Shown piece by piece: positions 11,959 through 23,557 of a stretch of 64,000 nt of DNA. The first letter of the stretch is position 1. The number at the start of each line of letters is the position of its first letter. Origin of the DNA: Blasia pusilla (Eukaryota; Marchantiophyta; Marchantiopsida; Blasiales); the NCBI GenBank assembly GCA_050084515.1, contig CM114272.1:37820001-37884000 (forward strand), given 5' to 3'. Position numbers and translations under genes: made by a program. Below the pieces are notes generated by a model. It saw only the letters and a program-made list of their open reading frames with translations, was not told where the DNA came from and ran no database searches.

Positions 11959-12131
11959 TCTATATAATTAAAAGAGGACGGAGTTTGAAGAAACCCTCCT
12001 CAGGTATTGACACATGTATTCTAAGGGCTCCTATGGTGTCGACATATGTCACTTTGAGAGAGGCAGTTGAATTAATGAGACATAATAAAGAAAATTAAGA
12101 ATCACCCGTGCATAGCACGTGCACCGACTAG
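11959..12131 (+). mobile_element. Very short non-autonomous Helitron-like element
   Basis: It begins TCTATATAATTAAAAGAGG after an A and ends CACCGACTAG before a T, fitting insertion between A and T. A CGTGC-ATA-GCACG hairpin lies about 12 nt before the terminal CTAG. A 5' TC, a 3' CTRR and a subterminal hairpin are the diagnostic Helitron signals. At 173 bp it has no coding capacity and would need a helicase supplied in trans. Confidence 0.7.
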
Positions 12132-14570
12132 TAGTCTATAATGTACTTGTGTTGTAGAAAATTAAATTCCATCCTCACACATGTACACTTAGAGAGGAGT
12201 GGGATCCACATTTGTATGTGGAAGTGGGATGTAGACGCTTCCATTTTTGTGTTTATGTCATTCATGTGGCTGGAGATGGAGCATACACCACCCAAATCAA
12301 TAAGACACTTAGGTTACTAAAATTGAAAAGGTGGATGCACATATTTTGAAACAGAGAAACGTAGATTGTTATGTTCGACATTCCTTAAATTCAAATATGA
12401 ACCCCATATTATTAATCCACATGCCTATGTTGTTGCCAAGTTACTAATCCCATTTGAGAAATTGCACTATAGATAACGTCTTGATTCTTATCATTTTCAA
12501 CCAATCTCACACATAGTATATTCTTATCTCTTCTCCTCTACGTAGGATGCCAAGGATGGGCACTCTCCAATACTAATTTTTTCAAAATTTTCCCTTTTTT
12601 TTAGGACTTCAACACATGGGAGTCGGTAACACGTGGCTTTTGTGAGGTAAGCTCTTATGTTTGGTGACTCGATAAAGAAAGAAGTGGTAAAGGACGAAAC
12701 AATGACTCAAATTTATCTCCATTAGAATTTTTGGAAATAAGGTCTAATTCGTTTATTTTAGGTTCCATCGGTGTTGTATCATGACGATGAGTAGGGTAGG
12801 TGGGGGTTCACCACCCCAAGGGTTCTATATAATGAGAAAGGCCAAGCTAACAGGTTGACCACCAACACCATGCAAATTTATTGTTCTTCGTGTTTAAAGA
12901 GGTTGATAACGAGACCACAACCTCTTGGCAAATAAATTGATGTCACGGTGGTGCTGCTAATAAACCCTAACTGCTCGGTGAAGTTTTTCGTGTGTGACTG
13001 AAACAAGATATTTGCCCTTTCAAAGTTTGCTCTTCGATAAGATTAAGGCCATCTTTCTCCTTTCATTATTGTTGAATTTTTTATTTTTGAATCGTTTTTG
13101 TTGCACTATAATCATTCCTTACCCTCCTATACTTTCTAGATTCCTTCCCTCGCATCCCTTCAAATTATGATGCCACAAACAACGATCTAAATACCTTACC
13201 TATGGTTCACTCTTCCATATCTCTAGAGCATGGTTACATCACTTGATTATCTTCGCCCTCTTTAGACATCTAAGTTGTGTGAGGATTCTTTTTTCCCTCG
13301 GCTAGACATTAACTCCTTTGACGTAAGGTGAGATCATTTCCAACATATTCCTCGGTAACTGCAGTCATGATGTGGTGCTTTGTCAGTCTTGAGATTACGG
13401 GGTGGAGTCTCCAAAGATCATATCCAACAAAATGGTGTTCGTCTCCGAGCTATTCTCATACATATAGTTCGCATTGTTGCGGGTAAATATAGGTTAATAT
13501 TTAGTTATTTTTAGTAAAGAATAAGGTGAGAACATTGAAAGTAAACCATTTTAGCATGAATTCTATTATGCACAACAATGACTATTTTTATGGATTTTGG
13601 AAAATATTTCTGAAGTAAAGAAGTAAACAGTAAAAAAATTATGGAAAATAATAAGGGGAAAATTGCAAGACATTATCCACACGAGCCTTGGTTGAATTCT
13701 ATGATTTTTGGAAAGAGTCCGTCAAAGCTTTACGAAGAATGAAGTGATGTTAAGTTTTTTTTCTTACATACGAACTCAAATATCATATAGACTCGCGGCC
13801 TAAAAGTATCCTAGGATGGAGGTGACAAATATCGAATTTTTTTGGAACTTCCTTATCTTAGAAAAGTGTTAAGTTTTTTTCAAATCATCGAAGGGAGGTC
13901 TGCCCAAGAGACTCATGGGATTGAAAGTGTCTTTTATTTTGGCTCATTGTGGAGTCATGGATGACTTGAGTAGGGCAAGTCAAGTCTTAATGCTTTCCTA
14001 TGTCCATATCTTTTCCCAAAACATGAAGGGAGAGCCGAGAGAGTTCGTGGGATTGAAAGTTTATTTGTTCTTCCTTCCATTGACAACTCTAATCGTGCAG
14101 TCGATAAAAACATGCGCATGAACTAAGATTTTTTCCATACTCGACTTTACTCGAAAGAGTGAGATTTTTCGTTCTGAAACACGAAGGCAAATCTGGCAAG
14201 GGCTCATGGGACTGAGATGTTCATGTTTCCTCCCTTTTTTTCTTGGAATGACTTGAATTAGGACAAAGTAAGGAGCGTATCTTCAAGAGACTATTGCATT
14301 CCTCTAGGGGGAATGTGTGGCGAATGGAATGGTAGACATATGTACCTTTTCCTTCAACTAATTAGATGCAAGTTGATGGTTAGTTTTCGGCGTCTCTTCA
14401 TTTTCCATGGGAAAGTAAGGGGAAGGATACTCGAGTGGATGCATAATTTTTTCACACTAATTGGATCTATGTTCATAGAGTTGATCTGATTTTTTGGAAA
14501 GTAAAAAAAAGTTAGGGAGAGATTTTTAATGGTCACTCGCATTTATGCTTTTTGAAACTCACTTTAGGCA
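12132..14570. other. No gene recognised
   Basis: AT-rich sequence with stops in all frames; the longest frame (13915-14121, plus) has no motif. Short phrases such as GGGATTGAAAGT and AAACACGAAGG recur at 13.9-14.2 kb, suggesting old local duplication. Confidence 0.5.
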
Positions 14571-14700
14571 TCTATACTATAATGCGAGGAGGAGGATTTA
14601 CCTCTTTTGGTAAATCTTTTTCCAACAAAAGTGAAGCTTCTCCCGAAGTAGTAGATTCCAACTATCCCTTTCAAGTGAGAAGTTTTAAAAAATACAACAG
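14571..14700 (+). mobile_element. 5' end of a Helitron-like element
   Basis: TCTATACTATAATGCGAGG followed by ACCTCTTTTGGTAAATC and AAAAGTGAAGCTTCT is a Helitron-type 5' end and is colinear with 27777-27900. A matching 3' CTRR hairpin end was not found downstream, so the element is truncated or extends unseen. Confidence 0.5.
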
Positions 14701-14883
14701 TTACAAAGTCGCTCCACCTTGCCTATAATTGACGTGATTTGATTTACAAAATATCCCTCCCCTTTCCCTCCCCGCTGCCCTATTTTTTAATATGATTTGA
14801 TCTGCAAAGTGTCTCTCCTGGCAGCCCTATATTTAAATTTGATAGACATTCAGGAACACTTGTCCGAACGGTAATACAAGTGA

Positions 14884-15055
14884 AGTATTTTTCAAATGAC
14901 AAGTCTCACTAAGACACTTGGAACCAAAGAAGCCTTTGGAGTGCAAATAAATCATCTAGGTTATGTAATTTGGAGAGGAGGTGTTGAAGAAATTGGAGGC
15001 AACGTCAAATTGAAAGTGGTGAAAGAAGCTCCAGGAGTGAAGGAGATGTCGTGCA
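14884..15055 (+). other. Coding-like segment of unknown origin
   Basis: A plus-strand frame reads peptides such as LGTKEAFGVQINHLGYVIW and GGNVKLKVVKEAPGVKEM with protein-like composition. It stops at a 38-bp direct repeat. I do not recognise the family. It may be an exon orphaned by the repeats that follow, or part of a decayed element. Confidence 0.3.
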
Positions 15056-15766
15056 CATACACATCGCTACACAACATACATCGCTGTTACCGAACACACA
15101 CACAAACACACACAATCCCATGTTTGTGTGTGTGTTCGTGATGCCATGAGTTTAGGGTTGTGAGTTTAGGGCATCCAAACAACGAGACAATAAGTACTAA
15201 AATATCTCCAAATAAAGTAAGATACAATCTCTTTCTACACCATCTCACACCATAGCTCTCAAAGGTCTGCACTCTCTCTCATGTCAAACCTAACCCACTT
15301 TCCTAATGAGAGGCTTGGGTTACAATCATAAGGCAAGGGACCATAGCTCCGCCGCCTCATGCCAAGAGGTTCAACAAAGAGAGAATGAGCTCTCAAGCTC
15401 TCTCTCATTGACGTATACCCCTCCCCTCTCCCAAGCTCTCTCTATGGTAACCTATTCTCCCAAGTCACCTCCTTGGCTCTTGATTTGATGTAGGAGGTCA
15501 AGGGTGAGTTACCAAAAATATAAAGTAGATCATATACTGAAAATGGTACTAACCTTAAATAGTAAGTTATTCAATATGGCTCCAAATGAGCGAAAATGAA
15601 GGGAAAACCTACTCTCTCAGGTTTCCCGGGGCCTCAACATGTCATTCTTAATCTATTGAGCTTGTCCTCCACTACTCACGAAGGCGCTCTACAAGATCTC
15701 ACCAATATATCCTAAAAGACGTGACAACTATCGTGTGCATACACATCGCTACACAACATACATCGC
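15048..15766. repeat. Repeat copy 2 and its flanking 38-bp direct repeats, with a CA/TG hairpin
   Basis: The phrase ACATCGCTACACAACATACA, within about 38 matching bases, occurs at 15048-15085 and again at 15729-15766. Between them lie an 18-bp perfect hairpin (15091-15108 with 15121-15138, CGAACACACACACAAACA and its complement) and copy 2 of the ~515-bp repeat (15211-15726). The direct repeats either are duplicated target sequence or were copied with the insert. The integrase frame of the gypsy relic stops at the right-hand direct repeat. Confidence 0.65.
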
Positions 15767-15769
15767 TAA

Positions 15770-16420
15770 GGATGCCTGCCTGCTGAATCTATATCCCATT
15801 GCCAACCATAGCAACAGGAGGTCCCGATCTCCTAGGTGACCTCTCTACAAACCATACATACGTAAGCCCCTCTTCATCTTCTGCACAACTCTCTATGCTA
15901 ATCAATCCGCCTCAGGATGATCTCGCGAAGTCGTGCGGTGGTCGATCAGCGCCTGATAACACAAGGCTTGTAACTCACCGTGAAACTCAATACCCTAGTC
16001 TGTCAACACCTCAGCCGGTGCGCCATAATGACTCAGCACTTTGTCAAGGAAGGCATAAGCTACTCCCTAACTCGCTTTGTCAGGAAATACAACCAACTTG
16101 ATCCACTTCGAGAAGTGCTCGACCATCACCAACACATAACGACTGTGACGCTCCGTCAAAGGCAAAGGTCTTGCAAAATCCAAAATCCATCTATACCTTA
16201 AGCCCAGGATGGGTAATGGATGCAACCGTGGAGTAGAGCATTGAACGATCCTCGGACCCGATCACACACCATGCACCTAACAACAAACTGTTGAACGTCA
16301 TTGTGCATGCCTCGCCACCAATACTGAATCTGGAGCAAGTTGTACATCCGCTTCATCCCAAAGTGACCTAACTCCTCGTGGGCATGCTGCACTAGTCGTG
16401 CTCACTGCGAAGGATGCGGC
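15770..16420 (-). pseudogene. Gypsy integrase (zinc finger and core)
   Basis: The 16392-16198 frame carries the HHCC zinc-binding domain: HAHEELGHFGMKRMYNLLQ followed by YWWRGMHNDV and CMVCDRVRGSFN. The core continues in another frame toward 15800, with RYVLVMVEHFSKWIKLVVFP, VLSHYGAPAEVLTD and LIDHRTTSRDHPEAD; the two Asp and Glu positions of the DDE triad are present, but stop codons interrupt. The frame ends at RFSRQASLA, where the flanking direct repeat begins, so the C-terminal part is missing. Integrase would insert element cDNA into the host genome. Confidence 0.85.
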
Positions 16421-16742
16421 ACTACGCGTACTCTGCCATCTCTCAAACCCTCAAAACAGGTGTCCCCTCCCGAAGGAACCGTATAGACAATTGTAGGATC
16501 CGATCTCGCTCTCTAGCACCCACGCTGCTCGCAACGGTGCCAGTACGAAGGTACTCCAAGACTACTCCATCATCATGAATATCTCGGCCACTTGTCGTCT
16601 CCTCACTCGCCTTGAGATCCAAGGACTCTCCACTAGACCTCGCCATTAAACTCTCCACACTCGAGCTCTCCATAGCCAACATGTCTTAATAGGCTGACGC
16701 ATGCCATCTTGGCACTGACTCCTCATCACTCTCTCCATGCCA

Positions 16743-17201
16743 TCAATCTCCACTCGCATCTCGCTGATCCGGGCCTGGGTAACGACTCAACCCATCTGCA
16801 TCTTGGTTGAGCTTCTCAGGTCTATGTACCACCTGAAAATCATACTCCTGCAACAACAGAGCCCATCTTGCATGCTTCCGTGTAAGCTTGTCGGACTCCA
16901 TCAACCACTTCAGTGGTTGATTATCAGTTATGATGGTAAAGGGGTTGCCGAATAAGTAACACCTGAAATGCGCAACAGCCCACAGTACAGCCAAACACTC
17001 GCCCTCATACGAGCTGTACTTTGCCTGTGCAGCATTGTTCAAGCAGCTAGCGCTAGCCACCATGCACTCTCTACCCTCATCATCATGTAGGGCGAGCACC
17101 GCTCCAAGCCCCAACATGCTCCAATATGTGTGCAATATGAAAGGATGCCCCGTGATCGGTCTCCTCAAGATGAGGGCGGACGTAAACCTATCCTTCAGCA
17201 A
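16743..17201 (-). pseudogene. Gypsy RNase H domain
   Basis: An uninterrupted 152-codon frame reads GLGAVLALHDDEGRECMVA, YSSYEGECLAVLWAVAHFRC, ITDNQPLKWLM and VVHRPEKLNQDADGLSR. These are the core strands and catalytic Glu/Asp positions of the RT-linked RNase H of Ty3-gypsy elements. The first catalytic Asp, usually in an HTDWS-like motif, is replaced: the frame reads HTYWS. Downstream (16682-16443) lies the linker to integrase. Confidence 0.85.
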
Positions 17202-17489
17202 TTGAAATGCTCGCTCCTACTCATCTCCCCAGTGCCACTCGTGATCCACCTTGGTCAGCAAGGTTAGCAGCTTCGCAATCGAACTGAATCCCTTGACGTA
17301 CCGCCGATAGAAGTTCGCTAATCCCAAGAATGCGCAAACACGACTCACATCTGTAGGGCGTGGAATGCGTGAGATAGCCTATAACTTTGTCTATTGAACA
17401 CCAAGGCCCCTTGGAGATATCGTATGACCCAAGTACTTAATCAGGTGGTAGAATAACTTGCACTTGCTTGGATGTAGCTTTAGCCCATG

Positions 17490-18344
17490 TTATTGCAATC
17501 CTCGAAATACCTCCTCTAGATGTCGCTCATGCTCCTCATCCGTGGCGCTAAAGACTACGATGTCATCAATATAACACCTAGAAAAATCCAGACTAGCCAA
17601 GATCTTATCCATGATCGTGTGAAACTCAGCCACCGCATTCTTTAACCCAAATGGTAAGAACCGCCATTGGTACAAATAATCCTTCCCGTGAGGATCGATG
17701 CCCAAAAATGCCGTCTTCTGCCTGTCCTCCAATCTGATAGGCAGCTGATGGTATCTCGCTCGCAAATCCAATGAGCTGAAAACCTTTGCGTGACCAATTG
17801 CATCAAAGATCTCCTGAGGGGTGGGCATGGCATTCCTATCGGACTTCGTGTGCCGACTGATAGGTCGGTAATCCCCACACATCCACCTATCCGTCCAGTT
17901 GCCACATGCATGCACATCCTTCTTGGCGGGCATGACAGTGGCAGATGCATACTCCCCATGCGACATCTCCACGAGTCCGACCAAGTCTTGGCTCCTACTC
18001 TAAATCAGAGCCCTTTCCACATGCATGCACATCCTTCTTGGCGGGCATGACAGTGGCAGATGCATACTCCCCATGCGACATCTCCACGAGTCCGACCAAG
18101 TCTTGGCTCCTACTCTAAATCAGAGCCCTTTCCTGTAGGGTCGGCGGAAGATCGGCGTATCACTCGACACTACAATGTAAATCCCCGGTCCTTTTAGCGT
18201 ACCCAAATCCTCCATGCTAAAGGAAAAGCAACTCCTAAAACTCCTCAGGAACGGATGTATCCGGCGCCGCTCACCTCTTGTCAACTTAGGGACCATATCT
18301 AGCTCCCAAGTCTCCATTGTGACTACGGAAGGACTCTCCGGCAC
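17490..18344 (-). pseudogene. Gypsy reverse transcriptase with a 115-bp tandem duplication
   Basis: The N-terminal segment (18344-18120) reads SMEDLGTLKGPGIYIVV and TPIFRRPYRKGL, the strand before the RT fingers. After a frame-breaking duplication, 17984-17490 continues with MCGDYRPISRHTKSD, KVFSSLDLRARYHQLPI, YQWRFLPFGLKNAVAEF and the active-site motif CYIDDIVVFS (YxDD). The frame stops near 17490, before the connection domain. Reverse transcriptase copies element RNA into cDNA. The duplication adds 115 bases, not a multiple of three, so it destroys the frame. Confidence 0.9.
17904..18133. repeat. Perfect 115-bp tandem duplication inside the gypsy reverse transcriptase
   Basis: 17904-18018 and 18019-18133 appear identical base for base, starting ACATGCATGCACATCC and ending GAGCCCTTTCC. 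Perfect identity implies a recent event, or an assembly duplication. Confidence 0.9.
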
Positions 18345-18679
18345 GGTTATCGATGGTTGCTATGGTGCAACCCCGTCTCGAACAACAACACTCGGCTGCT
18401 CTCCTATAGCCAACTACAAATTGTGATATCCTCCATATGCAGTGCCCGGAACCACGCTCAATGTTGTGGCTATCATCTTCAGGAGAACCTGCAAAACATC
18501 CCAAGAAGTCCAAGGGTGTCTCTCTCGATATCCCCTGGTGTGAAGTTCTCCTCGGGTCTCGCTCCCAGCCATTGCCTCCACCGTCTCGGTAGGCATGGGG
18601 CTCACCAATGCAACCGCTCTGATCTATCGTGATCTCATACGACGTTGCTCGACCACTCCCAAGATGAGGATCCATGTAA

Positions 18680-18997
18680 AGCAGTTCACCTCCATCGCTT
18701 GACCCCAGACATGACGTCGTGATACCTCTCACGTTGACGATACTGCCGTCACTCGTGTGGGAAATCCCAACGCTCGCTCTCTCTCGTCGGCGTTGGACTC
18801 TACTTACTACTAAACCTCGTCATCCCAAACCAAGCCAGGACCGACCTCCTTGTATGCATAGGAAGCGGAAAAACTCATAAACGTGGGCAAGACCGCTCGC
18901 AGCCTGCCTACGCTGTTGACCATAGTCAACGGTGGTCGATCATCGTGCCTCATTGCTTGTGATCGACGACCTGGATTTAGAATGGAATCCATTCAAA
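18680..18997 (-). pseudogene. Methyltransferase-like domain, C-terminal piece (motifs IX-X)
   Basis: Minus-strand reading gives ILNPGRRSQ, then RLRAVLPTFMSFSASYAY and GPGLVWD, three consecutive stops, then NADERERALGFP and RRHVWGQAMEVNCFTWIL. The RE(R)xxGFP and GQAMxxN strings correspond to the C-terminal motifs of cytosine-C5 DNA methyltransferases, where an L(x)GFP helix and a GNAV-like motif X help bind S-adenosylmethionine. The copia insertion cuts the domain directly upstream. The RT follows without an intervening gene, so the domain belongs to the same polyprotein. The stops make it non-functional here. Confidence 0.75.
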
Positions 18998-19312
18998 AAT
19001 ATTGAAGATTGAGTTAGAGTCAAGCTCATGAGACACCTAAACTGCTATGTTTGGTACTCACACGAAGTAGAGAAGCTTAATCTTGGTTAGTCAGTTAAGC
19101 ACGATTATCTTAACTAGGGTTAATTATTCATAGTTTGTCTAACTCGAGACTATGGTTAAGGGTAGGATTAGGTTTTCTTGAACATACCCGATATAATTGA
19201 GAAGAGGACTAGCCTACACTAATTTCTTTCATTGCAAATTTCCTTCTCCATGGTGGTATGTGTGTGTGAGAGTCGTTTTCCACCAGTTGTGATTGTTTAG
19301 CAGTTTTCCACA
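18998..19312 (+). repeat. Copia 5' LTR
   Basis: 315 bp, ending TTTTCCACA immediately before the primer-binding site. A TATATAATTGAGAAGAGGA stretch near 19190 is a candidate TATA region, retained in the 3' copy. Confidence 0.85.
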
Positions 19313-19819
19313 TGATATCAGAGCGGGAGGAGAACATCACTTGAAATTCTTGAATTTTGGAGAGAGAAGAGAGGAAAGAGAAGGCATAATTTCAGTTTGG
19401 GAGAAGGAAATTTTATTCAAAGCTCAGTGGGTGTAGATTTCAGGTGGAGCTTTAAAGGTGATAAAGCTTTGGAGACGTTTTTTGGGGGCTTTCTCGGTCG
19501 ATTCAGCCGTTTGGTTCCACTTTACTTAGGATGATAGCCATCTTTTACAGCTCGTCGAGAGCTTTCCAACGCACCCAAATTCACTCGATTCTGACACTCT
19601 GAGCTCCTGCAGCACTAATTTCAGTGTAGAAAAGTGCAATTAGTGAAGAAAAGTTGTGCAGTTTGCTCTCTACAGACCAATTTCGACTAGTTATTTCATA
19701 CAGTTGATCAACTTTGGAAAATTTCATGTCTATTTCTGATAGGAGTGGTCTATGCTTCAATTGGAGCAATAGAAAGCCTAAAATTACATTTTTTGTAAGT
19801 GAAATCGTTTATCATGGAG

Positions 19820-20880
19820 TATTCCTCACCACCAATCACATGCGAGAAGCTAGACAAGCAGAATTACAATGTTTGGAAGTTTTGCATGTAACAATTTGTC
19901 ATGGGTGAAGAACTATGGGAGCTCGTCACAAGTGATGAGGCAAGCCACAAGGTGACTCAAGAGACTTTAATGTTCACGCTTAGAATAAACGTGCAAGGCA
20001 AGTAATCCATTAAATTTCAACAACGATCAGTTCGCCAATGATAGGTCACATCCAAGATGTTGATACTCTGGAGGAGGCCTGGGATGCATGGGAAAAGCTG
20101 TTCCAGACATGTACAAAGGCCAAAAAGCGTCAATTGAAATAACAATTAAACGAAGTGAGGAAAGGATCGTAGAGCATCAATGATTGTATTTTGAGTATCA
20201 AACATATTATTCATCAGTTAAATAGCATTGGAGTGACAGTAGAAGATGATGATCATCAGATTTTATTCACTTTTCAAGGCCTTCCAAAGGATTACAAGTC
20301 CTTTGAGATCTTTATCTCTGTGAGAGAGAAGTATCCAACCTTTCAAGAGTTAGTTCCTTTGTTGATCAGTGTGAAGAGATGCGCCTAGTAGGCACCGATA
20401 GCTCGTATAGTCTACCGGAGAATGCGCTATTTGCAGGTCATGGATCAAACAAAGGTAGGGGTTGTGGCAGAAATTTCCGTGGTCGTGGTGGATATCAAGC
20501 ATATGGAAGAAGATGCACTCAATATAATGTCACTCAATCAAGTACGAACCAATACCGGACACAATCACAAGGTAGTGATGGTGGAAACCATTGGGGTCGA
20601 GGTCAGCAGCATAGGGTCCATGGATCTTGCAACTAATGTGGGATAAATGGTCACTATGCAAAGTTTTGCTTCAAGAAGAAGGCAGATATGAGAACAATAG
20701 CCTTACAGCAACAAAACTATGTGGAACAACAACACCAAGATCAATACCAAGAACAACAACATTCACAAACGAAGCATCTCTTGATCATGACTCATCATAT
20801 TGGAGCAATGGTCAAGAAAGACTCGACATCAGATTGGTACATTGACTCCGGTGTATCAAATCACATGACCTCATAAGCGA
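19820..20880 (+). pseudogene. Copia gag and protease region, broken
   Basis: Frame fragments read KLDKQNYNVWKFCM and MGEELWELVTSDEA (the UBN2-type gag start), IKHIIHQLNSIGVTVEDDD, then a Gly/Arg-rich stretch and a zinc knuckle CGINGHYAKFC whose first half carries a stop. The protease follows as DWYIDSGVSNHMTS, where DSG is the aspartic protease active site. At least four stops or shifts interrupt. Gag would form the particle and the protease would process the polyprotein. Confidence 0.8.
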
Positions 20881-21700
20881 AATGATTTAGTAGTTTGGAG
20901 TTGGTGAAAGATCCTGCAATTGTGCTCACAGGAGATGACACTCAACATCATATCACGTATACGGGTAAAGTTCCAATAGCATAAGATGGTCTCTGTGCTA
21001 TTGGAAATATTCTCTATGTTCCTACCATTGCGAGAAATTTGATCTATGTAGGACAGATAGTAGAACAGAATTATCAAACGAAGTTTAACGCAGATGGTTG
21101 TTTTATTGAAATAATGGATGACCAGACTACAATAGCGAAAGGAACTAGATCTGACAAAATGTTCAAATAAGATGTTTCTATGCCAAAGATTCAAATAGCA
21201 ATGTATGGTCAAACTAGCCATCAAGTCACAAATCTAAATCATTGCGTTGTGATGGAGGAGGAGAAGTTTCTTTCAACAGAGTTTGATGACTATTTACGTC
21301 AAAATGGCATCCAATATCAAGTGACTTGCCGTTACACTCCACAAAAAAATGGAGTTGCTGAGAGGAAGAATTGATAAATTGATGAAGCGGCACGAGCTAT
21401 GTTGGATGAGAAGAACATGCCTAAGGTGTATTGGGCAGAGGCTGTAGCACGTGCAGTCTTCTTAATCAACCGAACTCCAACAGCAAGAGTTGATGATAAA
21501 ACTCCCTTTGAAGTCTTCATACGAAGTAAACCTGATTTTTCCTTCTTGAAAGTATTTGGTTGTATTTGTTATGCTCATGTTCCTTCTGAGAGACGTCATA
21601 AATTAGACCCCAAGTGTGAAAGATGTATCTTCATTGGCTATGCTGATGGAACTAAGGGGTATAAGTACTACATTCCTTCCTCTAGGTAGTTTATTATTAG
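20881..21700 (+). pseudogene. Copia integrase remnant, core internally deleted
   Basis: After the protease the frames read LYVPTIARNLIYVGQI and then jump to FDDYLRQNGIQYQVTCRYTP and QKNGVAERKN, the end of the DDE core. The GAG-preintegrase zinc finger and first catalytic Asp are missing. The segment continues with YWAEAVARAVFLINRTPTA, FGCICYAHVPSERRHKLDP and CIFIGYADGTKGYKYY, the usual copia linker to RT. Confidence 0.8.
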
Positions 21701-22079
21701 TCAAGATATTGTCTTTGATGAGCTAAAGTCATGGTATGCTTCATCTGAGGCTATTCCATATCTAAATTGTCTGTTGAGGGGAAGAATATGACTATAAACC
21801 AACACACATTGTCTTCAACTTCCCCAAGTACTAGTGGAGGAGTAGGAGTGGTCCTAGATTCATCAGTTAAATCTTTGAGTCCATGGACGGGAAGAGTACA
21901 TATTCAGTTTGTTGACACTAGTCAGAGCTCGAGTCAGGTGTCAGAGGCATCTACCTATGAACAACAACTTTGTAGATCAAGTAGAGTTACACATCGAGTT
22001 CATAAATTCATAAATGAATGTTTCCTTGCGACACATCATGCATATATGATAAATACCCTTCAAGAGTAGGAGCCGAGTT

Positions 22080-23446
22080 ATTTTGAAGAGCTTTCTGCAT
22101 TAAGACATCAACAAACATGGGAGTTGGTTGATATACCTTCCGGTAAGGAAGCTATTGGTTGCAATTGGGTTTACAAAATGAGGCGCAATCAAGATGGTAC
22201 AATTAACAGATACAAAGTGAGATTGGTGGCTAAGGGCTATGCACAACACTATGGTATCGATTACGAGGAAAGATTTAGCCCTGTTATAAAGATGGCAACT
22301 ATGAGAACAATGGTTGCAGTTGTAGTAAGTAAGAAGTGGAGATTACATCACATGGACGTCAAGAATGTCTTCTTGAATGGAGATGTATACGAGGAGGTAT
22401 ATATGACTTAACCACCTTGATACAAGCATCCCAAGTTTCCACTTTTCGTATGCAGGTTGAATAAAGCTCTATACGGGCTCAAACAAGCTCCAAGAGCTTG
22501 GTATGGCAAGATTATATACGTCCTACAAGAGTTGGGTTTTAGGGTATGTGATTCTGACTCCTTGTTATATGTCTTGAGAGGACAAGATCATACAGTTCTC
22601 ATTGCGTTTTATGTTGAAAATCTCTTGATTATAGGGAGTATTGAAGAAATGGTACAACAAGCCAAGCTTAAGTTACAAGCAGAATTTGATATGAAGGACT
22701 TGGGAGAACTCAATTACTTCATTGGTATTGAGTTTATTAAGGTTGGAGAGAGCATGTGGTTACTACAATGACAATATGCTCTTCGTATGCTTTCAAAATA
22801 TGGTATGAAGGCTTGTAAGCCAATCTCTACACCGTTGGACCAAAGCGTGAAGCTAAGAGTGGATGAAGGAGAGTTTCTTGCAGATTCTAATATGCATAGG
22901 CGCATGGTTGGAAGTTTGATCTATCTAACTATAACCAGATCTGATTTGAGCTATGCTCTTGGCCTAGTGAGCCAGTTTATGCGAACAACTCAAAAACCTC
23001 ACCTTGATGCTATGAGGAGGATTATGCAGTATGTGAAATTCTCTATTCAATTCGGACTTCAATTTGAACCTTCTTTGAGTTTTCAATTATACGGATTCAC
23101 AGGTGCTGATTGGGCAGAAAGCGTGTCTGATCGACACTCCACATCTGATTATTAATTTATTTTGGGAAGCACAAGTATAAGTTGGGCTTCAAAGAAGCAA
23201 CCTATAGTTGCTTTATCTTCAAAAGAGGCTAAGTACAGAGGAGCAACCAATGCAGCATGTGAGGCGGTGTGGCTTCATCGATTACATGTTGAGATTGGTG
23301 TTAGTAACTTAGGACTTAGTATAATATATGCAGACAATATTAGTAGCATCAAGCTTACTAATAACCATGTGTTTCATGCTCGTACGAAGCATGTTGAGGT
23401 GCACTATCATTTAAAAAAAAAAAAAAGTGCTTGTAGGAGAAATTGA
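22080..23446 (+). pseudogene. Copia reverse transcriptase and RNase H, broken
   Basis: RT segments include GCNWVYKMRRNQDGTINRYK, RLVAKGYAQHYGIDYEERFS, HHMDVKNVFLNGDVYEEVYM and ALYGLKQAPRAWY. The active-site motif that should read YVDD reads FYVENLLIIG, so both catalytic aspartates are lost. RNase H follows with LMRTTQKP-like spacing, GADWAESVSDRHST, SWASKKQPIVALSSKEAKY and YADNISSIKLTNN. Stops occur near 22411, 22770 and 23155. The element is therefore dead on several counts. Confidence 0.85.
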
Positions 23447-23557
23447 TCTTGTGTATATAGGTACAAATCAGCAAATTGATGACATCTTTCTACAGATAAA
23501 TTTGAGATGTTTGGAAAGGATTTAGGCGTTAGAGATATAGATATGAGTTTGAGGGAG

